Below, piece by piece: positions 34,770 to 45,859 of a DNA stretch of 64,000 bases (its first letter is position 1; every line of letters begins with the position of its first letter). Source of the DNA: Schistocerca nitens (taxonomy: Eukaryota > Arthropoda > Insecta > Orthoptera > Acrididae). Location: contig NC_064614.1 of assembly GCF_023898315.1 (NCBI RefSeq), forward strand, positions 1,049,048,432-1,049,112,431. The letters are read 5' to 3'. Made by a program: the position numbers and the translations under genes. Under the pieces are notes generated by a model, which saw only the letters and a list, made by a program, of their open reading frames with translations, was not told the origin of the DNA and ran no database searches.

Positions 34770-35384
34770 TGGAGAAACCGTATATAAATTCATTCGATCA
34801 CGCAATAATGACCCCGAATAGTTTCAAACATTACTGGTCTTTAAACTGCAACGTCGTAAAGACGGTAGACAACAAACTCCAAATCGGTCTTAAATATGCT
34901 ACAAACGTGTATAAACGAATGGCCAGCAGTTTCAACGCAACTGTCGTAACTGTGTAGGAGTAACGCTATGTACATTCAGTACACAGGGTTATCTGAGACA
35001 GACCATTCAAAATACATCCAGAATAAACAAATACATGGAGGTGCGGATTTTGCCAGGTTGTAGTCGGCAATGTGGCGAATTTCTCGATGTTCACAAGTAA
35101 TTTTTATCGTTTATGGTCGCGACCTTGTGTGATGCTGCCTTATCCACACAGGCAGCGTGATGACGTCTATAACGTCACGGACTGACACGACGACAACCAT
35201 TACTGCTGCCTACGTTGCCGTTTCAGCGGGGGAGGCGCGCCAACAGAACGGCGCAACTTCGTGTTTCCAGACAAGTCTTGGTTCAGCGTAGACTATCATT
35301 GTTATATATGAGGCGGAACTATGGGCCTCATGGAAAAAAGGTGACCCGGCTGAGTCACGCAATTTGACTCTTAGTCTGATCATG
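34770..35384. other. No gene recognised
   Basis: Mixed sequence with no ORF of interest. Small plus frame 34769-34957 without motif. Confidence 0.4.
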
Positions 35385-35802
35385 AGGTGTGGCCATTAAT
35401 TGCAGATCTTGACTTTGTACAATAATATTTACAAGTGCAGTTATAGAATGAACTGCGAATACTTCTTTACAATTCTGATTGCTTCACACATATAGATCAA
35501 TTGTCAATGCATAAACTGTAAGTGGCGCCTGGCTAGGTCATAGCTGCTGGCTTAGATGAAGGTTATGCTAACTAGCGTCTCTGCAAATGAGGTCTCTGAA
35601 GCTATAACAAGTGAAACATTCCTATTAAAGTCGGCTGTTGAACTGGTCAGAGCGCTAGCTTGTCTCGTAAGACCAGCCGAGTGGCGGCGCTCGGTCTGCT
35701 AGCGTCGACAGTGGCGACTCGCGGGTCCGATGTGTACTCACGGACCGCGGCCGAATTGAAGCCTACAACCTAGCCAGTGTGGTGCCTTGCGGTGACACCA
35801 CA
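35385..35802 (-). repeat. Possible solo LTR or MITE (unclassified)
   Basis: On the minus strand the block begins TTGTGGTGTCACCGCAAGG with a short inverted repeat (GGTGTC...GGCACC). It is followed by a GC-rich section with CGGCCGCGGTCCG, CGGACCCGCGAGTCGCC and GACCGAGCGCCGCC, then AT-rich DNA. The TG start and promoter-like composition suggest an LTR, but I see neither its other end nor a partner copy here. Confidence 0.35.
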
Positions 35803-35819
35803 ATCATGATGGACATAAC

Positions 35820-36058
35820 CTAGTATGGGGGCTCTGAGGAAAACGAGCGTCGGCTATTGCATTCGTCATCGTCATATCAGACCATCATCTTTCATGATAG
35901 TAGTATAGGGTGCTATTGCGTACACAGCAGGAACTCCCTCTGGATCGCATTGCCGGTAGTTTGAACAGCATCCGCTGCATTCCTGACGTGCTAATGTCGA
36001 CGACAGTACCCTATTTTCGCGGTCTGCATGACGTTATCTTTCAACAAGACAACGCGAG
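35820..36058 (+). pseudogene. Tc1-like transposase fragment
   Basis: Plus-strand reading LDRIAGSLNSIRCIPDVLM, TVPYFRGLHDVIFQQDNAR matches the middle of a Tc1 catalytic domain, up to the second Asp in QQDNAR. The sequence stops abruptly there at 36058, and neither end of the transposon is present. Short scrap. Confidence 0.75.
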
Positions 36059-36059
36059 A

Positions 36060-37311
36060 AGAGAAAGGGGTACCAATATAAAATATCATTTTGTTTTTCG
36101 TTCATAACTTTCTCGATGTTTCACAATAAGCAAACAAAACCCTGTAAAACATACTTTGGAATGCATTTTAATGCTTCCTATTGAAACCTGGTGGCAATCA
36201 AGGGAAGGCAGGATTCGGTTACGATTGTGGACGGCGCCGTAATCAGTTACTATTGGTTGCCTTTTACAATTACACACAATTTATTTTAAACCAGTAGTTC
36301 CAGACTCAACAATAAATAAAAAAATACCACACGTTATTAATGAAGGAATAAACGACAGTGTAATAATAGTGTTTTCAGTTACAATTTAGCGAATCACCAT
36401 TAAATACAGATACAAAAGATAATGTTTTAAAAGCAAGCCATTGTGATCTGGGCAGAAGGACTTACACGCCAGGAACGGCAATAGTATAAAACAATTTTAA
36501 AACATCCTGTAAAACAGCAAATACAATAGCAAAAGTTAATTGAAAAAACAAGCAACTGATCTAGATGGTGCTCCAGGAATCGACTTCTGAGTAGGTCCAG
36601 CAACAAACACTTTCGCGAGCGATGAGATAGGCAGCCAAGAGTTGCATTCACTTCACAAGATGGTAACTCAGACTATTGACAGTCTAACGAATGACTAATG
36701 GTAATCTTGTTGAAGCTACCTGATGTTCGATAAATCAAATGCAACGATGGAACAAAGCGCCAAAGCCGGAACTGGGACGTTAGCGGCCACCAGACAAGAA
36801 AAATCACCGCTGGTTGAACCTAACAAATTGTCACAAGTTAAAGTCGAGGAAAGCTAATCAGATCCGCCTTCCCCAAGCACTCCACTCGCTGCTCTTCGCC
36901 TCGGTGGCACTACGAGCAGCAACACGAACCCAAGTCGCTGGAGAATCGCGAGATATCACAATGGTGGAGGTTTCTCTACTTGGATTGAAATGCACTCATC
37001 TTAAAGCTTGCTGGATCCGGTTTACGACGAGGTCGTGCACCCTCGTGACCACTGCCCTTCCATTCGGCAGTCCATGCGTCCGCCAGCGATCCCGACGTGT
37101 TCTGCCACTGCGCGGACCTGGTTCCTCCTGAGTCCCTAACCGAACTGGCCCACTCACACGACCCGGAACAACAACGACGTCGCCCCAAAGAAAGGACAAC
37201 AGTTACTACATATCGATAACCGCCGCTGCTGCCACCAACAGACAGGCAATTCTTGCGAAACCGATTGGCGCCAGTCAACACAAGAAGAAGACAAGAGCGG
37301 TAACCTACAAA
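36060..37311. other. No gene recognised; GC-richer block at 36860-37230
   Basis: 36060-36800 is AT-rich. 36860-37230 is richer in GC with open frames on both strands (36814-37131 plus; 37199-36996 minus), none with a known domain. The frames may only reflect composition. Confidence 0.35.
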
Positions 37312-37324
37312 CAGTACCAACACG

Positions 37325-37518
37325 GCCGGCCGCTGGTGGCCGAGCGGTTCTGGCGCAACAGTCTGGAACTGCGCGAGCGCTACGGTCGCAGGTTCGAATC
37401 CTGCCTCGGGCATGGATGTGTGTGTTATCCTCAGGTTAGTTAGGTTTAAGTAGTTCTACGTTCTAGGGGACTTATGACCTCAGCAGTTGAGTCCCATAGT
37501 GCTCAGAGCCATTTGAAC
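37325..37518 (+). mobile_element. tRNA-derived SINE, full length
   Basis: Same family, with A box GTGGCCGAGCGGTTCTGG and B box AGGTTCGAATCCTGCC intact and 3' end AGAGCCATTTGAAC. Flanked by a perfect 13-bp duplication CAGTACCAACACG at 37312-37324 and 37519-37531. Confidence 0.95.
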
Positions 37519-37531
37519 CAGTACCAACACG

Positions 37532-37911
37532 AGCCGCAGCGCGGCTCACCTATATTTTGGAATATACACTACATTAGGAACATTTCTAAATTAGGCTTAA
37601 TTTTTCGCTCTTCAGATTATGCGTTACAAATACGGAATAGTGCATTCGCTTCAAGTTTATTAGCGATAAAACATATAATGGAAAATCTAATAAATCATCA
37701 TCAAAGGAAAACCTATAAAACTTGATAACATACTAAAAAAGCACAAAGTATTCCACTTTCAATTATTAAATTCCATATTCTAAGGGATTTCACTTTCAGA
37801 AGTCACACACATATCGTCCTTTATAGTAACCTGCATATTCAATGAGCGACCACATTTCGCACATTAAAAACGTTACCCACTCCTCCCCTGCCTTGTCGTG
37901 ATAAAACTTAC
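37532..37911. other. No gene recognised
   Basis: AT-rich sequence. It would be intron if the candidate exon next to it is real. Confidence 0.3.
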
Positions 37912-38108
37912 CTGAGCAAAACAGACAATCGGCATCTTCATTAGTGTGTACACTGTTGCCAGTACACTAATAAGAGTGAACGAATCGTCTCTCACACTAA
38001 AATCATCATCTTCAAGTTTCAGATGATTATTGGAAGCTTGGTGGCCTCCGCTTCTTTTTCTCCGGTTTATTTGTTGCTGTCGTCGACGCTTCACGAAATC
38101 TCTTGCAT
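37912..38108 (-). pseudogene. Candidate host exon cut by the LTR element
   Basis: On the minus strand an open frame enters from the LTR boundary at 38108 and runs 197 bp to CAG followed by GTAAGT at 37911, a consensus splice donor, with phase 0 at the junction. The peptide has a basic stretch (KRRRQQQINRRKRS), an acidic stretch (LEDDDFSVRDD) and a hydrophobic stretch (FTLISVLATVYTLMKMPIV). I do not recognise the protein. No acceptor precedes it, because the LTR begins there. It could equally be a chance frame or an unknown repeat. Confidence 0.3.
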
Positions 38109-39754
38109 TGTAAGGTGTCAGGTAAATCCAACACCTTCCATGATAACCCTGACATGATAAGCAAATCCAGTAGTATGTCACATAGCTCCGAATAAATCGT
38201 GACATTAAATTAACCAATGTAATACGAGTAACGAGTGAGCAAATGGAATACCACAGACTAACACAAGAATGCCTAAATGCATGTCATACCTTCCCACCGT
38301 GAGACAGACGCACTTCCGAGGGGAGAAACGAGAACAGAAGCCGAGAGCAGAACCGTGTTAAGCTAGAAGGCCCTACGATAAGGGACGGACGGACACCCAC
38401 GTCGCCAGCTAACCGCTAGGACCACCCCCCAGCCCATGTTAAAAGCTAGAGCCCTCCAGAAGAACAGTATAGATCTTACGATAACACAAAAAGGGCCACC
38501 CCAGTCGCAAGTTTTAGCGTGAGACTTTTTCGCATCTCTGTTACGTCACTACCACCCCCAAGCCCATGTTAAAAGATAGAGCCCTCCAAAAGAACACTAC
38601 AGATCTTATGATAACACTAAAAGGACCACACCAGCTGCAAGTTTTAGTGTGAGACTTTTTCGCGTCTCTGTTACGTTGCAAACTTTAAAAACATTGCCCC
38701 ACCACGAAAAGTATAACGTTTCTCATTGGATAGACAGAATTTTTGTAGGCGGAGCTTAAGGTTAACACTGAGACCCTGATTGGTCAGATGAAAACACAGC
38801 CAGACAGTTTTTTTAAACCAACTTCGGTAAATTGTAGTAAGGAGAAGTTAGGAGAGAGTTGCTGCCGAGACGGCAAGGTGAGCGGAGCTGTGCTGCCCGC
38901 CGCCCCCTGACGAACACCGACAAGGTAATGAACGCACGCGATGCCGCATAACAGCGCATAAAGCTTCACTCAGAACTGCAGAAGTCTCATCTGTTACACT
39001 CCCTTTTTGCGTAATACTAGTGTCGATCGTCAATTAAAGCTCATGGTGTTCACATTTGCCACTTGAAGTAAAAATCTGAAACGCGATGATTTTTCTGTTA
39101 TATAGTTATTGAGAAGCCACATCAGCCACTGTAATTTACGACAAGTTAGATAAGTAATTAAAGATAATTGAGGGTCACTGTAGACCATTTTGATAGTTTT
39201 CTCTCTTTTGAAACTTAATTTAAACCTAGATTACAGACGTGATATGGCATAGGTCATCCTTTGATCCATTGTAGAACTTGGAAACCCACTCAGGGAATAT
39301 TCGTTCACATTTTTGTTGAACGCAGTTGGTTTTTACCATCCTGTATTAAAACATTTTCTTTTATCAATAGTGCAATTTATAACCAATGTTTTGTGAGTAG
39401 AATAAAATTTCCAATGGTAAACTTAACTGCTTTTTCGACGTTATTTTACCAGCTAACTAAAAATAGGAAAGCCTTGAACGCCTTCCACTAAATTTAGTTA
39501 GTATTAAGATTCTTTTACAGGGAGTGGAGTGGAGCTGACACTGAAATCATTAAGTACTTGGTTATATCATCGCTAGTCTCACTGAACTCTTCTGAACTCT
39601 ACATGTCATGTGTGGTCTGGCGTCTCTTTACCAGCAACAGGTCCCAGGTTCAAACTAGTCAATTCCCTAAAAAACATGCTCAGAGCATCGTTGTGCGAAA
39701 GTGGTAGGGAGAAACGATATAGAACAAACAGACACCACGCAGAATGTTAGAGAA
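38109..39754 (+). repeat. 5' LTR
   Basis: Starts TGTAAGGTGTCAGG and ends just before the primer binding site. It aligns along its whole length with 48778-50418, differing at a few percent of positions by eye. The right boundary lacks a canonical CA end, so it is uncertain by a few bases. It contains a 130-bp tandem repeat and an AATAAA near 39402. Confidence 0.9.
38421..38680 (+). repeat. 130-bp tandem duplication inside the 5' LTR
   Basis: Two diverged units start at 38421 and 38551. Each contains AGCCCATGTTAAAAG, then TAGATCTTA, then CAAGTTTTAG and GAGACTTTTTCGC. The 3' LTR has the same pair starting at 49089 and 49219, so the duplication is older than this insertion. Confidence 0.9.
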
Positions 39755-39770
39755 TGGCGACCCTGCCAGG
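39755..39770 (+). promoter_or_regulatory. Primer binding site
   Basis: TGGCGACCCTGCCAGG directly follows the 5' LTR. TGGCGACC is the form complementary to an arginine tRNA 3' end used by some insect Gypsy elements. The tRNA identity is inferred from that likeness. Confidence 0.65.
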
Positions 39771-40062
39771 CTGGTTAAATACCATGATTGAATGTCGACC
39801 ACATGCCTAACTAGGTCAGAAAAATATCTGCTGAAAAATCTTCGTAGTAAAAAATTTTTTCTTAAAGTTATACATATTCGAAAACAGTAGCTGCAGCGAT
39901 AGATAGTAAGAAAGTATTCAATAGAAAGTGACAATTCTAGCAGAGACAATAGGATAATTAAGTTATGAATTTTAAAAATTGTTAGAATTAAGATTTGTCT
40001 TCAATGCAAGCGTACAGATGGCGGATACATCGTTGACATGTTGGTTCTGACCCAACAAGTAA

Positions 40063-42517
40063 GTGAATGGATTGTCAAGTCGTGTGTGCAAAAAGTTTAT
40101 GAAACGCGTGAGATCGTATGAGCGCATGTTGACGCGAAGTAGGGCGCGTGAATTGCTTTTAAAACAGAAAATAAGGGATTCGGAAAGATTAGCAATGGCA
40201 GATCGAGACCTTGACCGAATTGAGGTAGAGACCCAGCATGAAAATGGACAGAGAATAGAGGACAGTACAATAGACGATGCAGTATCGCGAGAAATAGGAC
40301 ATATAACGCACCATAACGAGGATAATGTACGTCAAGGCATAGAAAACCTAGGTCAGCATACGACAGCATACGACAGAGGAGCAGGAAAGTAGAGAGATAG
40401 CCGATGAGGATTCTAACTTGCGTCTTGAATACGTAGAACCCATAGTACAAGTAATCAGAGCTCCCTCACCACAGAGTACAAGGAATGCGAGCAGAAACGT
40501 GTCACACCACAGTTCAATGCAATCGGTTGCGAACCAACACTTGGGCGACAACACAGAACATAGGACGTCGGAAGAAAACGCAATAGCACCCACCAATCTG
40601 GCAGAATTATTACAACAAATTACGGAAACCATGACAAGGCAAAATAAAGACATAGCGAACCAAATTCAAATTCAGAATGCAGAAACCACAAGACAAATGC
40701 GTGAGATTAAAGAACAAAATAAAAAAATTCAGTTACACCTAAGTCATAATGAAGAGGCAAAAGAATCTCGAGAAGTGATAGGAAACTTAATAGCAGGTCA
40801 CAATCAATTGAGAACAGACATTGACAAGGTACAAGCGGACGTACAAACATTGCGTAATGACATTCAGGACGAGATCAAAACATTACGTAACAACACCCAG
40901 GGAGAAGTCAAGAAACTAGAGAATCAGATAAACGAAATTACTAGACAAGCAGCAGGTACAGCGCGTGAAGTTGTTGAAAACAGTGTGTTACACAAGCGTA
41001 TCACAAAAACAGCGCTGAAAAGATATGATAACCGCATAGTCAAAATAGAAGCGCAAACGAAGCGACAATTTCAGAAATTGCGAACAGAGTTGTTGCAAAC
41101 CATTGAAGAGCGTAGTGAACAGGATCGGACAACCACTGAGTCTGCAACCACATCCGTATCTGTAGCAGCACCCGAAAAGCAAGCAATTAACGAAGATATC
41201 ATGCATTTTCGATTCCAATCACAGGCGGAAAGTAACATACGTGATATCAGACAGCCTGCACAGCAACAAACACGTTTCGAAATTCTTGATGAACAAACGG
41301 CATCACAAACACATACGGAACCACAAATGTATGTTTCAAGACAGTTTGGATCGTGCAATAAAGCAGCAACGTTAGCCAGACAAGATACCGAACCAATACC
41401 TGACAATGGAAAGCCAGGTCGCGAAGAGTACAGTGCAATGCATTCAGCTACACGTTCACAACCGATGGAAGAAAATTATTGCGTACCACTCCAACGATAC
41501 TACGCAAGGGTAGGCGAAAGTTACAGTGGACAATATCCAATGGATCCACCACAACTGGAAAGAACGACGGGAGAAATGATCAGAAACAAAAGTGGCGAAG
41601 AATCGCGAAGAATCGCGAATTTCATTTGGAACTATGACGAAGTACGACAACGATCATTTCCTCACAATCAGAAAAATCAACACTTTCGAGGAGGAAACAC
41701 ATTACATCCACGAACTTTTATTGATCAATTCCGAGTAGGATTACCAGAACACTGGACGCTAGCACACAAATTAGACTTTATATGTGCACACATGTCAGGA
41801 ACAGTCGCAGAAACAATGCAGAATGTTGCAGCGATATGCCGATCGTACGGAGATTTCAGAGAGAAGTTTCTCTCACGATATTGGTCTAGCGAAGCACAGA
41901 ACAGAGTGAAGTACGAATTATTACAGAACACATATTTTTAAAATTCAGGAGAGAAGAGTCCCGTGAAACTTTTCGAATTAACGGCAAAGAAAAATCAATG
42001 CTTAGATGTACCATACAGTGACGGAGAGTTGATTAAATTATGCGCGATGAAGCTACCATTGAAATACCAGCAATCATTAGTAGGTCGCGGCGGTTTTGAC
42101 GTCGAAGCATTTAAAGGTATTCTAAGGGAACTAGAGTTCATATTTTCGGAAGATGACGCAAGAAAAAGACGAAGCGCACGCGAAAACGAAAGCAAAAAGC
42201 AGTGGAATCCACAAGACACAGTACGAAGAAACAATAATTACGAACCATGTGATAACTTCGCACCAAGAAACGACAATAGATTTCAACAAAGAACCGGTTA
42301 TGGATTTAGAAGAGAATATGGCAATAACTATAATTCACCCAGGAACGGCAACAACTATTACAGAGGGAATAACGACAACCGGAACGGGTACTGGAGAACC
42401 AATAGACCGACAAATTATCAACAAAGAAACCACTATCAACAAGCTGAACAAGAAAAGAGAATACAGATAGAAGAGGTGGAGGTAAGACCACCAAACCCCG
42501 ATAAACGTTCGAATTGA
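40063..42517 (+). pseudogene. gag: gag (frameshift and in-frame stop)
   Basis: Structural polyprotein of the element. From ATG 40063 the first 100 or so codons are charged. A 10-bp tandem duplication at 40354-40373 then shifts the frame by one, and the frame open through 40418-41941 continues without stops. The N-terminal half is rich in Gln, Glu, Lys and Arg with heptad-like runs (about 40600-41130), probably a coiled coil. A capsid-like region follows (RTFIDQFRVGLPEHWTLAHK, about 41709-41768). TAA at 41939-41941 interrupts it, after which the same frame runs on to 42517. The end is Asn/Arg/Tyr-rich and basic, perhaps the RNA-binding part, without a CCHC knuckle. Total about 818 codons, large for gag. 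Confidence 0.85.
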
Positions 42518-43429
42518 CAGCTAAGCGCCCATGCCAAAGAGAATGACGCACCGACCCAGGACAATTGCAGTACCTTGAACAGAGAAGTAAAAATCTTATC
42601 ACGAGAAGAGAAGAAGGAAGAAACAAATCCGCAGGAACCAGATGAAAACGAAGACAAGAAAATAACAATATCGTGTTGGGACGAAATTAATTGGGAGAAT
42701 ACCGACGAGGAAGATGAATTACCAGAGGCATGCACAACGAATGTAGGAGGAAAGGACGAAGTAATGAGTATTGCAGAGCTATTTGAGATGGAAACCAGGG
42801 AAAGCGAATTCAATGAGGATAATGCGCAGTCGACAGAAGTTGAAAATAAGTTACGAGTTGGCACACAACCCATCGTATATAATGAAGGAAGTTATGAAGC
42901 GATAATTAGAGCATTTAGATGCGATTATGTGGAAGTAGCGACGAAGAAGGAGAAGATAGACGAGGATGAGGAAAAAGTAGAGGATGTTGAAGAAAGCGTA
43001 AATGAAGGAAGAAATAGAGAAGAGGAAATAAAAGAGAGAGAAGTAGCAGTCGAAGCTTATCCTACAGAAAGTTCGAATTCAGAAGGGAAATTCTTGAAAA
43101 GACTCATGTATGATTCAGTGGAGGATTCGTTGATGCAAGAAGAAGAAGAACAGAACCAACCCTTTCAAATTCAACCAATTGTGAAGGCCATGGTAAAGCA
43201 TATCCCAGTCAATATTGTAATTGATAGTGGAAGTGAACTGACTGCGATCTCAGAAAATTTATTCATGCAGTGTAATGCCAATGAGGAATTGCCAGTTCTG
43301 AAAACACGTAAGATTAAAGTAAGAGGTCCTATTAGAAACAATGCTGCGGAAGTTACGAGACAAACAAGGTTAACTCTTTCGTGTCATAGTCAAAAGATCG
43401 AAGCCAACTTCGTGATTTACCTAAACTAA
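42518..43429 (+). pseudogene. pol: pol N-terminal part: aspartic protease
   Basis: In the same frame as gag, separated only by TGA at 42515-42517. A long acidic linker (Glu/Asp-rich, about 42600-43160) leads to the retroviral-type protease, with the active site VNIVIDSGSELTAI at 43207-43248. Here DSG takes the place of the common DTG, which Gypsy proteases often show. It breaks at 43429, where a one-base loss moves the frame: a flap/terminal block with VDLIIGADFL continues in the next frame at 43432. A functional enzyme would cleave the polyproteins. Confidence 0.85.
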
Positions 43430-44523
43430 CTGTAGATTTGATTATAGGTGCAGATTTTTTAAATGAGAGACGAGCGATAATAGATATGGGGAAAGGTAGC
43501 GTAACATTCGGGAATGTCACACTTCTCTTTGAGCAAAATCTAAAACTAGAAGAAATACCAGTTATAAACAAACAATTAAGAATGACGCGAGATAAAGAGG
43601 ATGAAGAATTAGAATGGTATGCACAAAAGGGGGAATCGCCTCAACTCATGTTAGAAGTCCATAAAGAAATCGACGAAAAACTGCAAGAAGTTCAAGGTAT
43701 TTCGGAACACAGTAAAAGAGAATTAGAGGATATTTTACGAGATAAAGCAGAGGTATTTTTACCTAAGACTGGCAGTATTAAACACTTTCAGTACAAGTTT
43801 GAAGTAAAACAGCACAAACCATTTAGAGTGCCACCCTATACAATTCCATTAAGCTACAGGAATAAAGTATTCCAGGAGATATCTAAAATGTTAGATGACG
43901 ATATTATTGAACCAGCTACCTCCACATATAACAGCCCACTCCATATTGTACAAAAACTAGATGGGAGCATCAGGTTAATGCTTGATTCCAGACAGATCAA
44001 CACAATCATAATCACTGAGACAGATCGCCCAGAAAAATTAGAGGAATTGATCCAAAACTTCCACAGTGCTAAGATGTTTTCATCAATTGATTTACAGAGT
44101 AGTTTCTGGCAAATAGAATTGGCCCCAGAATGTAGAAAATTTACAGCTTTTATCGTATTCGGTAGATGTTACCAGTTTAAACGATTGCCATTTGGTTTAA
44201 ACATATCATCAGCAGCGTTTATTAGGGGATTTAATACTATACTCAGTCCTGAAATTTTACAAAAAATTACTTGTTATGTTGATGATGTGATTATAGAAGA
44301 ACCCTCTTGGGAACATCACAACGACACAAATCAGTTTTTACAGATAATGAAAGAGCATGGGGTCACAGTAAATATAACAAAATCCAAATTTGGAAGGCGA
44401 GAGGTCAAATTTCTAGGACACATAATTTCAGAGAAAGGGGTTATGCCCGACCCAGAAAAACTAACGGCAATCAAAGAATTCTGTACTCCATACAATAAGA
44501 AAAAACTCTCAGAGGATTTCTAG
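43430..44523 (+). pseudogene. pol: pol: reverse transcriptase domain
   Basis: Starts with the protease tail (IIGADFLNERRAIIDMG), then the RT palm and fingers: FRVPPYTIPLSYR, LDDDIIEPATSTYNSPLHIV, KLDGSIRLMLDSRQIN, a motif A block FSSIDLQSSFWQIEL, the FKRLPFGLNISSAAF block, and the catalytic YVDD in ITCYVDDVII at about 44270-44300. These are followed by a VKFLGHIISEKGVMPDPEK connection. All catalytic aspartates are present. A frameshift at about 44500 ends this frame, and the next block (RGFLGLTGFYKKFI) is in another frame. Confidence 0.93.
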
Positions 44524-45054
44524 GTCTCACCGGATTCTATAAAAAATTTATTTGGATCGACTCTCTCGCAACACCACGCCTATGTGCATTGACTGGAAAA
44601 AACACGCCATGGGTATGGGATCAACAAGCCAATGAAGAATTTTTAAAAGTGGAAAACGCACTAACAACAGCACCGATTTTAGCACATCCTGATCTAACAC
44701 AAAATTTTTGTATGGCCACTGATAGCGCGAAAACAGGTCTAGGAGTTGTTTTATTCCAAGAATACGAACAGGCAGGGCTAAGATCATATAGAACAATTGC
44801 ATTTCCCAGTCGGGTACTCACAAATAGCGAGAAAAACTATTCAGTCATGGAGCTGGAAGCATTGGCCATTGTATGGTGCTTCCAACGTTTTCGATACTTC
44901 CTATTCGGAAGAAAAACAAAAGTATACACTGACCACAAAGCATTAGAATTTCTGTTATCCGCCAAACTAACTCATGGGAGGTTAGCCAGATGGATGTTAA
45001 TACTACAAGAATCTGACTTCACTATTACACACATACCAGGACCAGCGAATGTAT
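44524..45054 (+). pseudogene. pol: pol: RNase H domain, cut by a SINE
   Basis: Continues with the thumb block at about 44510-44560 and the RNase H domain: ATDSAKTGLGVVLFQEY (first Asp), SVMELEALAIVWCFQRFRYF (Glu), KVYTDHKALEFL (second Asp), ARWMLILQESDFTITHIPG. It is interrupted at 45054 by the SINE. Without the SINE and the duplicated 14 bp (218 bp in all), this frame joins the integrase frame directly, so this break was the last to occur in this region or close to it. Confidence 0.93.
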
Positions 45055-45258
45055 GCCGGCCGCGGTGGTCTAGCGGTTCTAGGCGCTCAGTCCGGAACCG
45101 CGCGACTGCTACGGTCGCAGGTTCGAATCCTGCCTCGGGCATGGATGTGTGTGATGTCCTTAGGTTAGTTTGGTTTAAGTAGTTCTAAGTACTAGGGGAC
45201 TGATGACCATAGATGTTAAGTCCCATAGTGCTCAGAGCCATTTGAACCATTTTTTTGA
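45055..45258 (+). mobile_element. tRNA-derived SINE nested in pol
   Basis: Full-length member of the main SINE family, with B box AGGTTCGAATCCTGCC and 3' end TTTGAACCATTTTTTTGA. Flanked by a perfect 14-bp duplication ACCAGCGAATGTAT at 45041-45054 and 45259-45272, which proves insertion into the retrotransposon. Confidence 0.97.
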
Positions 45259-45859
45259 ACCAGCGAATGTATTAGCAGATGCTTTATCACGATGTCCACA
45301 GGGTGCATCCAATAACATAGGTTTGGAAGCAGCAGAAGACCAGTATACAATGTACTATATGAAACAAGTACCTTTCGAAAACTACATTACAACAGCATTG
45401 AAAAACATAGGTAAAGCACAGGACAAGGATCCCGAAATACTAGGAATCAAACACAAGTGGAGAAGTAAGGATTTTCCAGACATTCGACATCACTATCTCG
45501 TAAAAAACAATGTTTTATTTTTTAGACGAAATGTTGCAACGAATGAATGGTTAATTTATATCCCAGATGAACTAATTAATAAGTACATATGGTATACACA
45601 TTTAAGTAATGGCCACTTTGGACCAAAGAAAGGTTTTTTAAAAATAAAACAAACAATCCATTTTCCTAATATGGAAAGACGAATTAGAACAGTATTAGTC
45701 AAATGTAAAAAATGTATGAGGGCTAAACACGTCACTTTCCAAACCAATCCACCTATGTTTCCAATAATCCCTAAAAGATTAAAACAAATAGCTGCAACAG
45801 ATTTGATGGGGCCCCTCCCACGCACAAAAATGGATATATTTTCATATTTGTCGTTTTGA
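45259..45859 (+). pseudogene. pol: pol: integrase, zinc finger and first catalytic Asp
   Basis: After LADALSRCP (end of the RNase H/tether region) comes the integrase HHCC zinc-binding domain: HLSNGHFGPKKG supplies the histidines and VKCKKCMRAKH the cysteines (about 45600-45730). The core starts with AATDLMGPLP (first catalytic Asp, about 45795). The frame is lost near 45850, and the next block follows in another frame at 45856. Confidence 0.9.

Noticed and set aside
36976-37413. A 145-codon minus-strand frame beginning MPEAGFEPATVA
   Set aside because: The start lies in the antisense of the SINE B box and CTCGGGCATGG block. This peptide is a known by-product of tRNA-derived SINEs, not a gene.
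38784-39033. Small minus-strand frames in the LTRs, repeated at 49452-49701
   Set aside because: Conserved only because the LTRs are copies of each other; no coding motif.
42306-42873. Long minus-strand frames opposite gag and protease
   Set aside because: Shadow frames of the Asn/Arg-rich and acidic coding regions; no motif.
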